DNA from: Companilactobacillus farciminis KCTC 3681 = DSM 20184 | GTDB taxonomy: Bacteria > Bacillota > Bacilli > Lactobacillales > Lactobacillaceae | Direction of reading: 5' to 3' | Length of the DNA: 64,000 nucleotides | NCBI RefSeq assembly: GCF_002706745.1 | Contig: NZ_CP017702.1 | Location: 2,480,001-2,544,000 of the forward strand | Shown here: one piece after another, positions 53,996-62,411 of the stretch | Layout of the letters: each line of letters opens with the position of its first letter | Position numbering within the stretch: the first letter of the stretch is position 1 | Notes under the pieces: generated by a model | Seen by the model: only the letters and a program-made list of their open reading frames with translations | The model's database searches: none | Told to the model about the DNA's origin: nothing | Translations under genes and position numbers: made by a program

Positions 53996-54589
53996 TTAAT
54001 TGTCTAAGAACTTGTTCGTCTTCAAAATTGCTGTCGAAATAGCTGGTGCTAAAATAATCGCCACGATCATCTCTGGAACCCCATTTGTTCCCACGATAAC
54101 TAACAGCATTTTATTCAACAAATCAGTTTGTGTCGCATAAGCTTGTGCCATAGTACTGGCATACATAACACGCATTAGTCCCAATACTAATACTGTGTTA
54201 GTTAATGATCCAACTGCCGAAGCTATTGCCATCCCCAAAACTTTTTTCTGAGTATGGTTTCTGAACCATAAATAAATCCATCCAGCTAACAACCCCACGG
54301 CGATTCTAGGTAGAACCGCTACGACTGGATTAGTAAACACCGTTGTATCAATGATTGACGTTGGACTAGTGAATGCTCGAATTATCGTTCCAATGCCCCA
54401 CACTAAACCGACAATTGCGCCATCCTTTGGTCCTAACACAATCGCTGCTACGATAACAGTGATATGAATAATCGTAATATTGACGAAACCGGTTGGAATA
54501 TAGCCCAACATCGGAACCATCGACTGAACTAAGATGATAGCAATCAATATGCCCAAAATTGCCGTCTTATAAGCCTTTCTTCTTTGCAA
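53996..54589 (-). CDS. ECF transporter S component
   Basis: The 197-residue membrane protein has about six membrane segments and resembles ECF substrate-binding components of lactobacilli, perhaps the pantothenate-type PanT; the ligand is uncertain. Start: TTG at 54589, with GGGGGAG 5 nt upstream. It would pair with a shared EcfA/EcfT module coded elsewhere. No riboswitch is visible in the short gap upstream. Confidence 0.7.
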   Translation of the reverse strand: MQRRKAYKTAILGILIAIILVQSMVPMLGYIPTGFVNITIIHITVIVAAIVLGPKDGAIVGLVWGIGTIIRAFTSPTSIIDTTVFTNPVVAVLPRIAVGLLAGWIYLWFRNHTQKKVLGMAIASAVGSLTNTVLVLGLMRVMYASTMAQAYATQTDLLNKMLLVIVGTNGVPEMIVAIILAPAISTAILKTNKFLDN

Positions 54590-54649
54590 AATACTCTCCC
54601 CCAAATAAGTATATTTTTCTTAATTTTACTCGATTATTGAGGAAAGAAC

Positions 54650-54687
54650 AAAAAAAATAAAACCAAACACAAAGTCCGATTTTATTC
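54650..54687 (-). terminator. terminator after proC
   Basis: AATAAAATC pairs with GGTTTTATT around an inner loop on the - strand, followed by eight T. Confidence 0.65.
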
Positions 54688-54694
54688 CTAAAAT

Positions 54695-55465
54695 TTATTC
54701 ATTTTCAGCAGCGTCAACAGCCTTGATAACGGCATTTCTAAAGCCATACTCTTCTAAGGCAGCCACTCCGCGAATAGTTGAACCACCTGGAGAAGTTACT
54801 TCGTCTTTCAAAGCAGAAACGTTCAATTCTGATTGCTTGGCTAACTTGGCAGCTCCGATAGCCATACCGATAGCAGCTTCATAAGAAAGTTGACGATTCA
54901 AACCATGTTTTACACCTGCATCGCTTAAAGCTTCAATAAAGACATCCAAGAAAGCTGGTGAGCAACCGGCCACTGTTCCTAGAATTCCTAATTGATCTTC
55001 GGGTACTTCGACAAGTTGTCCCGTGTAACCCATAATTGAAGCAACTTTTTTCTTATCGTCATCGGTAAAATCACTCGAATAAGTAATTCCTGTAAAACCA
55101 GCACCAACTTTAACTGGTGTGTTAGGAATGGCATGGGCAACTTTGGCATCACTACCTAAAACTTGCTTTAAATGAGTCACTGAAGCACTACCAGTAAAAG
55201 CAACGACTAATTTGCCAGCAACGATTTCTTTCAATTCACTCAAAACATTATCCAAAGCAGTTGCACCAACGGCAATGAAAATCACATCGGCGTCAGCTAA
55301 TTGTTTTACCTTCTTAACCATTTGGAAACCAAGTTGGTCGCACAAAAGTTTCGTTCGATTAGAACGTCCACCCTTTACGACAATCTTATCTTCATCAAAA
55401 CCATTTTTGATCAAGCCCGTTATAACGGCTCCACCAATACTTCCAGCACCAATAAATCCAATCAT
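54695..55465 (-). CDS. proC: pyrroline-5-carboxylate reductase
   Basis: The 256-residue enzyme has the N-terminal NADPH motif IGFIGAGSIGGAVITGL and the C-terminal signature LKDEVTSPGGSTIRGVAALEE. It performs the last step of proline synthesis in the cytoplasm. It stands alone with its own terminator; proA and proB are not in the window. Confidence 0.93.
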   Translation of the reverse strand: MIGFIGAGSIGGAVITGLIKNGFDEDKIVVKGGRSNRTKLLCDQLGFQMVKKVKQLADADVIFIAVGATALDNVLSELKEIVAGKLVVAFTGSASVTHLKQVLGSDAKVAHAIPNTPVKVGAGFTGITYSSDFTDDDKKKVASIMGYTGQLVEVPEDQLGILGTVAGCSPAFLDVFIEALSDAGVKHGLNRQLSYEAAIGMAIGAAKLAKQSELNVSALKDEVTSPGGSTIRGVAALEEYGFRNAVIKAVDAAENE

Positions 55466-55589
55466 GCGATCGACTCCTTTATAAAGAACTTCTTTTATTC
55501 ATTATATCTTACAGCAAAATAGACGTAATTACGGTCTTTATTTATAATAAAGAGTAATTCAAGTATCTTCAAATAGAGGGGGGTTCTTT

Positions 55590-56306
55590 ATGAAGACATA
55601 TCGAACAAGATTTCAGTTAAAATCTGAAGTCAAATCACTACTCAAAGGAAACTGGTCTAAGGGAGTTTTACTATTTTTGATTCCATCCCTAGTCTTTTGG
55701 TTTACTAATGAGTACAGCAATTTCAATGAAAAAATCAAAATTAATTACGATACTGCAACGGTGAATTTTGACCAACTGGTTAGAATGACTGCCAATTCTG
55801 GAATTATCAGTTTAATAGTTAGTTTGATTTTTCTAGTAATTACTTTATCCGCTACTTTTAGGGGACTGGATTGGTTAGAAGATCCAGAGCTAGACTTTGC
55901 TCCAATCAAAAGTAACTTTACTTATTTCAGAAGTCCTGATTGGTGGAAACTAATGCTAATTTACATCATTTCCTACATCTTCTTGACACTTTGGACTATT
56001 CTTTTAGTCATTCCTGGAATTATTAAGTACATGGCCTATTCACAAACTTACTTCATCTATAAAGATCTAAACGACCGTGGTCTTGCTAATAATTATAAAT
56101 TGACTGACTATATCACAAAGAGTCGCCAATTGATGGTCGGCAATAAATGGCGTTATTTCGTCCTTCAACTTAGTTTTATCGGTTGGTGGCTACTTGGTTT
56201 CTTAACATTAGGCGTTGGTTTCATCTGGATTTACCCATACTACAAATTAACTATGGCTAACTTTTACAAAGACTTGAAAGAAAATAACGGTGCAATCTTA
56301 GCATAG
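55590..56306 (+). CDS. DUF975 family membrane protein, copy 1
   Basis: The 238-residue protein has four to five membrane segments with the DUF975 pattern LKGNWSKGVLLFLIP near the start, a long conserved second half (SATFRGLDWLEDPE, AYSQTYFIYKDLNDRGL, TDYITKSRQLMVGNKWRYFVLQLSF). The C-terminus FYKDLKENNGAI is cytoplasmic. Function unknown. A second copy follows. A GAGGGGGG site precedes the ATG. Confidence 0.82.
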   Translation: MKTYRTRFQLKSEVKSLLKGNWSKGVLLFLIPSLVFWFTNEYSNFNEKIKINYDTATVNFDQLVRMTANSGIISLIVSLIFLVITLSATFRGLDWLEDPELDFAPIKSNFTYFRSPDWWKLMLIYIISYIFLTLWTILLVIPGIIKYMAYSQTYFIYKDLNDRGLANNYKLTDYITKSRQLMVGNKWRYFVLQLSFIGWWLLGFLTLGVGFIWIYPYYKLTMANFYKDLKENNGAILA

Positions 56307-56323
56307 GTTGCATCGTTTTTTTT
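56289..56323 (+). terminator. terminator overlapping the stop of DUF975 copy 1
   Basis: GGTGCAATC pairs with GGTTGCATC and is followed by a T-run. The left arm lies in coding sequence. The same hairpin is found after copy 2. Confidence 0.7.
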
Positions 56324-56327
56324 GTAT

Positions 56328-56337
56328 CGTTATAACG
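56328..56337. other. CGTTATAACG palindrome
   Basis: A perfect 10-bp palindrome just past the terminator of DUF975 copy 1; a second copy lies at the same place after copy 2 (57195-57204). Confidence 0.4.
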
Positions 56338-56457
56338 TCTCACTGCTTTTTGATAGACTAGATACCATCATTGTCTTCCCCTACAAGGGCGTGTATTGTT
56401 GATATATAAGGAAAAAGTTCACAAGCTCTTTTCACTACATCTACATAGGGGGGAATA

Positions 56458-57174
56458 ATGAAAGCATATCGTACTAGAAATCAATTAAAAACTGAGGTTA
56501 AGACTCTTCTTAAAGGAAATTGGTCAAAAGCCATTATTCTATTTTTAATTCCTACTCTAGAGTTTTGGTTTACCAACGTATACAAAGTTATCAAAGATAA
56601 TTTTAGTGTAAAGTACAATAATTTAACGGTCACTCTTGATCAAATTCTTAAAGCATCTACTAGTTATGGTTTAGTCAGCGCCATTCTAGGTCTGATTTTT
56701 ATCTTAATCACTTTATCAGCTACTTTTAGAGGATTGGATTGGTTGGAAGACCCTAATTTAGAATTCTCACCTCTCAAAAGTAATTTCACTTACTTCAGAA
56801 GTCCTGCTTGGTCAGAATTAATCATGCTCGACGTTATTTCATATGTTTTCTTATTGTTTTGGACAATCTTATTAATCGTTCCTGGAGTAATTAAAGCTTT
56901 AGCCTATTCACAAACTTATTTCATCTACAAAGATCTTAACGACCATGGTCTTTCCAAAGATTATCGTTTAACTGATTACATTACTAAAAGCCGCCAATTA
57001 ATGGTTGGTAATAAATGGCGTTATTTTGTCCTTCAACTTAGTTTTCTTGGTTGGTGGGTACTCGGTCTTATAACTCTAGGTATTGGTTTCATTTGGATTT
57101 ATCCATATTACAAATTAACTATGGCTAACTTCTACAAAGATTTGAAAGAAAAAAGCGGTGCAATCTTAGCATAG
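56458..57174 (+). CDS. DUF975 family membrane protein, copy 2
   Basis: The 238-residue protein is a paralogue of copy 1 with the same length; the second half is nearly identical (AYSQTYFIYKDLNDHGLSK, TDYITKSRQLMVGNKWRYF). It has its own GGGGGG-type site, and the 150-nt gap between copies contains a terminator, so the two may be separately expressed. Tandem duplication is evident; the first half has drifted more. Function unknown. Confidence 0.82.
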   Translation: MKAYRTRNQLKTEVKTLLKGNWSKAIILFLIPTLEFWFTNVYKVIKDNFSVKYNNLTVTLDQILKASTSYGLVSAILGLIFILITLSATFRGLDWLEDPNLEFSPLKSNFTYFRSPAWSELIMLDVISYVFLLFWTILLIVPGVIKALAYSQTYFIYKDLNDHGLSKDYRLTDYITKSRQLMVGNKWRYFVLQLSFLGWWVLGLITLGIGFIWIYPYYKLTMANFYKDLKEKSGAILA

Positions 57175-57190
57175 GTTTGCATCGTTTTTT
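57157..57190 (+). terminator. terminator overlapping the stop of DUF975 copy 2
   Basis: GGTGCAATC pairs with GGTTTGCATC and is followed by TTTTTT, as after copy 1. Confidence 0.7.
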
Positions 57191-57210
57191 GTATCGTTAT
57201 AACGATAATT

Positions 57211-57969
57211 TCACTTAGTATATTCGTAAATCACATCATGCAACAATTGAACAACTGGCATATTTGTCTTTTTATCATAATAATCGCCAAACCTAGCATC
57301 ACTAATATACATATCGACCAATCCTCGATGCGCTTTTTTGGTATAACTGGGCCAAGTGTATTCAAGCCATTGCTTATGTTCTTGATAAATTTTTTGAGCT
57401 AACTGTGAATCCAAGTCCGGGTGCTGTTTCAAGGCTACTAAATCGTCAATCAAAGCCTTTTCTACAGCTTGCATTTGTTGAAACTCTACCTCACTCAATT
57501 TAGAAAACTTTTGATTGGATTGTTCAATCGTTTTTGAACCATATTTTTGGCGAATTTCCGCACCGTATTTAACCTCATTTTCTGAAATTCTAGTCTCTTT
57601 AAACGCCGTAAATCTTTCTGTATCCGTCATTTCGATTTCTCCTTGATAATCTTTGATAGTCAAATCAATATTTGTTAGCAGAGTATTTATCTTTTCTTGT
57701 TCTTGTAATAACAACTGTTGTTGCTGTTTCAATGCATCTATCCTCGAAAAATTCGGATCATCCATAATTTTCTTGATCTCCTGCAACGGAAAATTCAGCG
57801 ACCGATAAAAAAGAATTTGCTGCAATTTATTTACATTTTTTTCATCATAAATTCGGTAATTATTTTCATTAACTTCACTCGGTTTCAACAAATTTATATC
57901 ATCGTAATATCTCAACGTACGCGTTGTGATACCAGTCATTTCAGCTAACTTTTTAATTGTATATTTCAT
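57211..57969 (-). CDS. MerR-family regulator with TipAS domain
   Basis: The 252-residue protein has an N-terminal MerR winged helix (about residues 1-70, YTIKKLAEMTGITTRTLRYYDDINLL), a coiled-coil linker (about 75-110), and a C-terminal TipAS-type domain (about 120-250) that binds thiopeptide-like or other cyclic compounds in relatives. The ATG at 57969 follows AGGAGAG. Its own promoter has the 19-bp spacer typical of MerR-controlled genes. Ligand unknown. Confidence 0.85.
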   Translation of the reverse strand: MKYTIKKLAEMTGITTRTLRYYDDINLLKPSEVNENNYRIYDEKNVNKLQQILFYRSLNFPLQEIKKIMDDPNFSRIDALKQQQQLLLQEQEKINTLLTNIDLTIKDYQGEIEMTDTERFTAFKETRISENEVKYGAEIRQKYGSKTIEQSNQKFSKLSEVEFQQMQAVEKALIDDLVALKQHPDLDSQLAQKIYQEHKQWLEYTWPSYTKKAHRGLVDMYISDARFGDYYDKKTNMPVVQLLHDVIYEYTK

Positions 57970-57992
57970 AAATATCTCTCCTAACAAATTGA

Positions 57993-58023
57993 ATTTTATC
58001 GGTTGACGTTACGTGAAGGTCAA
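57993..58023 (-). promoter_or_regulatory. MerR-type promoter with 19-bp spacer and operator
   Basis: On the - strand TTGACC and TAAAAT are 19 bp apart, and the spacer holds the inverted repeat TTGACcttcACGTaacGTCAA. This is the layout for activation by MerR-family proteins and implies self-regulation of the gene at 57969. Confidence 0.65.
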
Positions 58024-58104
58024 GTAAATTATGATAAAAATCGACCACTTTTTTCACCTTTCCTGTTAAGATAGGGATTAACAATAATTAGGTGGGTGAC
58101 TATA

Positions 58105-58914
58105 TTGAATGAATTTACACAAGTTTTAACTATCGCAGGTTCTGACTCTGACGGAAGTGCCGGCGCTCAAGCAGATCTCAAAACATTTATGGCTCGTGGT
58201 GTTTATGGAATGTCCGTATTTACTGCCGCTGTTGCTGGGAATTCATATGGAATTCACGACAGTGTAAATATGCCAGTCAGTTTTATTGAAAATCAAATCA
58301 AAGATATCAAAGATGATTTCAAAGTTTCAGCTTTTAAAACTGGTATGTTGTCTGATTCAGAAATTATTCACACAGTTACTGAAGCTATCAAGGATAAACC
58401 TTTTGGATACTTCATCTTAGATCCAGTTATCATCACTAAACATGGGGCAATGCTTTTGGAAACAGAAGCTTACCAAACCTTGATCGATGAATTATTCCCA
58501 TTAGCTGATTTAATTACGCCAAACTTCTATGAAGCTAAGAAATTATCTGGCCTAGAATTAGAAAATAAAGAAGAAATTATTAAGGCTGCACATAAATTAC
58601 GCAAATTAGGTCCAAAAAATATTATGATAAAGGGTGAACATAGTGACGACTCAATCGATGAAGTTGAAGATTATGTTCTACTAGAAGATGGCCAATCATT
58701 CTGGATCTCTGAACCATTTGTCAAAACAGAACATATCAATGGTACTGGTGATACCTTGTCATCATGTATTGTGGCTGAATTAGCAAAGGGTCAAAGTATG
58801 GAAGATGCCATTAAGACTGCAAAAACATTTACTTATAATGCTATTAAACATGAAATCGCTGTAGGACATAAATATGGACCTATTAACCATTTTGTAAAGG
58901 ATGATATACAATAG
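58105..58914 (+). CDS. HMP/pyridoxine kinase family protein, ThiD/PdxK type
   Basis: The 269-residue ribokinase-like enzyme starts at a TTG (58105) after GGTGGG. It has TIAGSDSDGSAGAQADLKTF near the N-terminus and the C-terminal anion hole GTGDTLSSCIVAELA. Members phosphorylate hydroxymethylpyrimidine (thiamine pathway) or pyridoxine/pyridoxal. Which it is cannot be decided here, as no thi or pdx neighbours are present. It lies 28 nt before the Asn/Gln-rich protein gene. Confidence 0.82.
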   Translation: MNEFTQVLTIAGSDSDGSAGAQADLKTFMARGVYGMSVFTAAVAGNSYGIHDSVNMPVSFIENQIKDIKDDFKVSAFKTGMLSDSEIIHTVTEAIKDKPFGYFILDPVIITKHGAMLLETEAYQTLIDELFPLADLITPNFYEAKKLSGLELENKEEIIKAAHKLRKLGPKNIMIKGEHSDDSIDEVEDYVLLEDGQSFWISEPFVKTEHINGTGDTLSSCIVAELAKGQSMEDAIKTAKTFTYNAIKHEIAVGHKYGPINHFVKDDIQ

Positions 58915-58942
58915 TATTGGTAAGTAAAATTGGAGGTTAACT

Positions 58943-59995
58943 ATGGTAAGAATAACAAAAATTTCTGCCGGGATTTTATTGCTTATACTATCAATTGTAT
59001 TAATGATCAAAGCTGGATTTGAAGGTTTCATTGCTGCTCTAGTCGGTACTGGAGCTATCGGTGGTGCTGCCGGAATTCTAATGGCAATCACTTATATCAT
59101 TTCAGCCGCAATCTACATTTTAACTAACCGAACGTACAGTATCGTTCCTGATATTGTTGGATTTGTCATCCTGATCCTCGGTGGTTTAATGGGCTTGTTT
59201 AACGCCAATATGCCTGGAGCTGGCTTCTTAAAGATTTGGGCTTGGGTTGGTATCATCATTGGTGCAATTGACTTGATTGTCGTCATCGTTGATATGATAA
59301 TTCATCCAGTTTCTGACGAAGAACCTGAAGACGAACCGGATAATAATCAAAATCAGTTCGACAACCAAAACCAAAACTTTGGTCAGTTTTATAATCAAAA
59401 TCAACCAAATGGGCAATTTAATCAACCTAACAATTTTAATCAAGCAAATTACGGATATAATCCTTATCAAAATAACAACCAAAACCAATTTGGTAACAAC
59501 AATCAAGGATACAATCAACAACCAAATCAACAGTTCAATCCTAATCAAGTTCCAAACAACATGAATCAACAACAGTTCCCTAACAATGGGAATTACAACA
59601 ATAACCGTTCTAATCAATTCAACAACCAAGCTAATAATGGCTACAATAATCAGCCATACAATCAGCCTATGAATAACAATATGAACGGGAACATGAATAA
59701 TAATATGAATCGCCCTAACCCTCGTGGCAATTACCAACAACCAAATAATCAATTTGGCAACGGCAATCAAGGACAATTCAACAATCAATCATACAATCCA
59801 AATTCAAATTACAATAATCAAAACTACGGTCAAAACCAAAACTACGCACCTAATAACCAGAATCAAAATATGAACCAGCCAAACTTTGGTAATCAGAACA
59901 ATCAACAATTCAATCCAAACAATGGCAATCCTCGTTTAGGCGCACCGCAACAAAACAATAATCTTGGTACTAGAAGTCGTAGCAGTAGACACTAG
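58943..59995 (+). CDS. membrane protein with Asn/Gln-rich tail
   Basis: The 350-residue protein has four membrane segments in the first 120 residues (DUF4064-like or similar small membrane domain), a short acidic patch (DEEPEDEPD), then about 220 residues made largely of Asn, Gln, Phe, Tyr, Pro and Gly (NQNQ, NNNQ and QFN repeats), ending TRSRSSRH. The tail is prion-like in composition, unusual for LAB. It may be cytoplasmic and disordered. Function unknown. A GGAGG site precedes the ATG. Confidence 0.75.
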   Translation: MVRITKISAGILLLILSIVLMIKAGFEGFIAALVGTGAIGGAAGILMAITYIISAAIYILTNRTYSIVPDIVGFVILILGGLMGLFNANMPGAGFLKIWAWVGIIIGAIDLIVVIVDMIIHPVSDEEPEDEPDNNQNQFDNQNQNFGQFYNQNQPNGQFNQPNNFNQANYGYNPYQNNNQNQFGNNNQGYNQQPNQQFNPNQVPNNMNQQQFPNNGNYNNNRSNQFNNQANNGYNNQPYNQPMNNNMNGNMNNNMNRPNPRGNYQQPNNQFGNGNQGQFNNQSYNPNSNYNNQNYGQNQNYAPNNQNQNMNQPNFGNQNNQQFNPNNGNPRLGAPQQNNNLGTRSRSSRH

Positions 59996-59998
59996 TCT

Positions 59999-60037
59999 AA
60001 AAAGGACAAACGCGAATGCGTTTGTCCTTTTATTTTT
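59999..60037. terminator. bidirectional terminator after the Asn/Gln-rich protein gene
   Basis: AAAAGGACAAACGC and GCGTTTGTCCTTTT form a perfect 14-bp stem around GAAT, with T-runs on both strands. Confidence 0.85.
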
Positions 60038-60551
60038 TCAGCAAATATGCCACTATCATCGAACCAACAAACAAGACAGCAAATAGTAAAAATCCTTGGA
60101 CTTGTTTATTAGGTCGAATTGAAACCTCAGTCGTCTGTTCTTCTTGTTTAACTTCTTGATTAAAATAAATCAATATGCCTGAATTCAAGGCAATACTTAC
60201 TAAAATCAAAACTGTACTAACTGTTGATAGTCTTCCTAAAAATTTCTGTTGCGAAACGATTAATATCAAAATCAAATTCAAAATACTAGGCAGCCACATG
60301 TACCTTTTCAAAGTCATTAAACGTGTTTTTCTATCAATATCTCTCACAATATCAGATCCCTCCACTAGTAAATTATCTAAAGAAATGTGATAGAGCTTCG
60401 ATAAACGGATCAGACTATTAATATCGGGGAAAGTCTTACCAGTTTCCCAGTTCGAGACGGTTTTTGACGAAACATACAATTTCTCTGCCAACTGTTCTTG
60501 AGTCAAATGATATTCTTGGCGTTTCTTTCTCAAAATCTGATTCAATTCCAT
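60030..60551 (-). CDS. XRE-type regulator with membrane segments
   Basis: The 173-residue protein has an N-terminal helix-turn-helix (about residues 5-60, LTQEQLAEKLYVSSKTVSNWETGKTFPD) and a C-terminal part with three hydrophobic segments (about 86-105, 110-130 and 150-172). Such membrane-bound XRE regulators are common in Firmicutes; their targets are often nearby. It is divergent from the cyd operon. Confidence 0.8.
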   Translation of the reverse strand: MELNQILRKKRQEYHLTQEQLAEKLYVSSKTVSNWETGKTFPDINSLIRLSKLYHISLDNLLVEGSDIVRDIDRKTRLMTLKRYMWLPSILNLILILIVSQQKFLGRLSTVSTVLILVSIALNSGILIYFNQEVKQEEQTTEVSIRPNKQVQGFLLFAVLFVGSMIVAYLLKK

Positions 60552-60644
60552 TTTTATCGCTCACTTTCACATTGCTTAGTTCATTTATATTAGATTCGGA
60601 ATAAATTAACCATCCAATCCATTTCTAATCGTTAATTTTCATGC

Positions 60645-60661
60645 TTATAACGGCGTTATAA
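60645..60661. promoter_or_regulatory. inverted repeat between the XRE gene and cydA
   Basis: TTATAACGGCGTTATAA is a perfect palindrome of 8-bp arms around one G. It could be an operator for the divergent regulator. Confidence 0.5.
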
Positions 60662-60736
60662 ATAAATTGTTCCTAAATTAAAGATACCACTTACCTTTTG
60701 TAAATTTTCTTTATCAAATCTGACAAGCAGACAATT

Positions 60737-60765
60737 TTGAAAGCGGTATATTTTAAGTATAGATA
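60737..60765 (+). promoter_or_regulatory. cydA promoter with overlapping cre-like site
   Basis: TTGAAA at 60737-60742 and TAGATA at 60760-60765 are 17 bp apart. TTGAAAGCGGTATATT (60737-60752) matches the cre consensus in 14 of 16 positions, so catabolite repression of the oxidase is plausible. Confidence 0.45.
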
Positions 60766-60968
60766 ATATAGAATTATCATTTTATGTATTGTCGATTAAT
60801 TAATTGTTATTCATGATATTTTTTATTTTGTGAAATTTTATGCAATTCAGTTATATCAAGGCTGAGACCGCTTTTTTGAAGTCGAATTTATTGATTAAAC
60901 AAGTAATTAATCATATGATAAATTCATATATTGGGTTTAAATTTATGTTTTTAAGGAGGTTATTGACC

Positions 60969-62411
60969 ATGCTTGGTGTTGGTTTAAGTATTGTCTCTTT
61001 GGCACGTTTCCAATTTGCAATGACGACCGTCTTCCATTTCTTCTTTGTTCCGTTTTCAATCGGAATGGGATTTCTAGTCGCTATCATGGAAACTATTTAT
61101 GCCGTTAAAAAAGACAAAGTTTACCTAGATATGGCTAAATTCTGGGGAAAAATTTTCCTTTTGAGTTTTGCTGTCGGTATTGTTACAGGTATTATTCAAG
61201 AATTCCAATTCGGTATGAATTGGTCTGAATACTCACGTTTCATGGGTGATGTGTTCGGTGCTCCACTTGCTATTGAAGCTTTATTAGCATTCTTCATCGA
61301 ATCCGTCTTTATCGGTATTTGGATGTTCACTTGGGATCGTTTCAAACCTGGTGTTCATGCCTTTATGATTTGGATGACTTCAATTGGTACAATGCTTTCC
61401 GCTATTTGGATTTTAGCTGCCAATAGTTTCATGCAACATCCCACAGGTTTCAAGATCAACAATACGACCGGAAGAATCCAATTGACTGACTTTGGTGCTG
61501 TCGTTGCCAATCCTCAATTATGGAAAGTCTTCCCACACGTTATCCTTGCTGCCTTTATGACAGCTGGAGTTGTTATTGCTGGTATGAGTGCTTGGGGACT
61601 ATTACGTAAAAAGAAAGACGAAAATCACTTCTTCAAGACATCACTACGTTTTGGACTTTGGGCAAGTTTGATTTTCGCTATTGCTTCAGCTGGTGCCGGA
61701 GATTTGCAGACTCAACAAATTATCAAAGATCAACCAATGAAATTTGCTGCAACCGAAGGTATTTATGAAGATACCAAAGACCCTGCTCCTTGGACTGTCG
61801 TCGAATTGATCGATGCTAAGGACCACAAGGCTAGTGGCAAAATTGAAGTTCCTGGTGTCTTGAGTATTTTGGCCTACCACAAATTAAGTGGTTCTGTAAA
61901 GGGTATGAATACGATCGACAAAGAACTTCATGCTAAGTACGACAAGAAATTCGGAAAAGATATGAATTACTACGTTCCACCTAAGACTTTATTCTGGAGT
62001 TTCAGAGTGATGACCGGAATTGATGCTTTAGTTATGTTGATTGCTCTAGTCGGTTTGATCTTCTCCAGAAAGAAGAAGGATACGATTGAAAGTCACAAGT
62101 GGATGCTAGTTGTTTTAGGCATCAGTATTTGGCTTCCATTTATCGGTAATTCTGCCGGTTGGTTCATTACTGAATTTGGTCGTTATCCTTGGATCGTTTA
62201 CGGACTATTCACGATTGCTCAAGCTGTATCACCTACTTCAACCGTTGCTAGTCTATTATTCAGTAACATCGTTTACTTCTTGCTCTTTACTCTATTGGGT
62301 GGCGTTATGGTTTGGTACTGCAGACAAACACTTCATCACGGTCCATACTTTGAAGAAGCTGACTCCAAACAAAACGTCGATCCATTTGCAAAGGAGGCCT
62401 TCGGACAATGA
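60969..62411 (+). CDS. cydA: cytochrome bd quinol oxidase subunit I
   Basis: The 480-residue membrane protein starts at the ATG at 60969 behind AAGGAGG; a longer frame lacks a site. It begins LSIVSLARFQFAMTTVFHFFFVP, with the heme His, has GPL-type segments and a short Q-loop, and ends with EEADSK. It forms the heme-bearing subunit of the bd oxidase, which reduces oxygen with quinol electrons. LAB need external heme and often menaquinone for this. It overlaps cydB by 4 nt. Confidence 0.95.
   Translation: MLGVGLSIVSLARFQFAMTTVFHFFFVPFSIGMGFLVAIMETIYAVKKDKVYLDMAKFWGKIFLLSFAVGIVTGIIQEFQFGMNWSEYSRFMGDVFGAPLAIEALLAFFIESVFIGIWMFTWDRFKPGVHAFMIWMTSIGTMLSAIWILAANSFMQHPTGFKINNTTGRIQLTDFGAVVANPQLWKVFPHVILAAFMTAGVVIAGMSAWGLLRKKKDENHFFKTSLRFGLWASLIFAIASAGAGDLQTQQIIKDQPMKFAATEGIYEDTKDPAPWTVVELIDAKDHKASGKIEVPGVLSILAYHKLSGSVKGMNTIDKELHAKYDKKFGKDMNYYVPPKTLFWSFRVMTGIDALVMLIALVGLIFSRKKKDTIESHKWMLVVLGISIWLPFIGNSAGWFITEFGRYPWIVYGLFTIAQAVSPTSTVASLLFSNIVYFLLFTLLGGVMVWYCRQTLHHGPYFEEADSKQNVDPFAKEAFGQ

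Larger units (their letters stand above)
60552..60968. other. divergent intergenic region upstream of cydA
   Basis: This 417-nt AT-rich region holds the cyd promoter with an overlapping cre-like site, an inverted repeat at 60645-60661, and TTGTGAAA at about 60829 that resembles half of a Rex box (TTGTGAANNNNTTCACAA); the right half is not conserved. No ORF is supported before 60969. Confidence 0.5.

Noticed and set aside
59228-59788. Long hydrophobic frame opposite the Asn/Gln-rich tail
   Set aside because: The Ile/Val/Leu content follows from the complement of Asn/Gln codons; no ribosome binding site.
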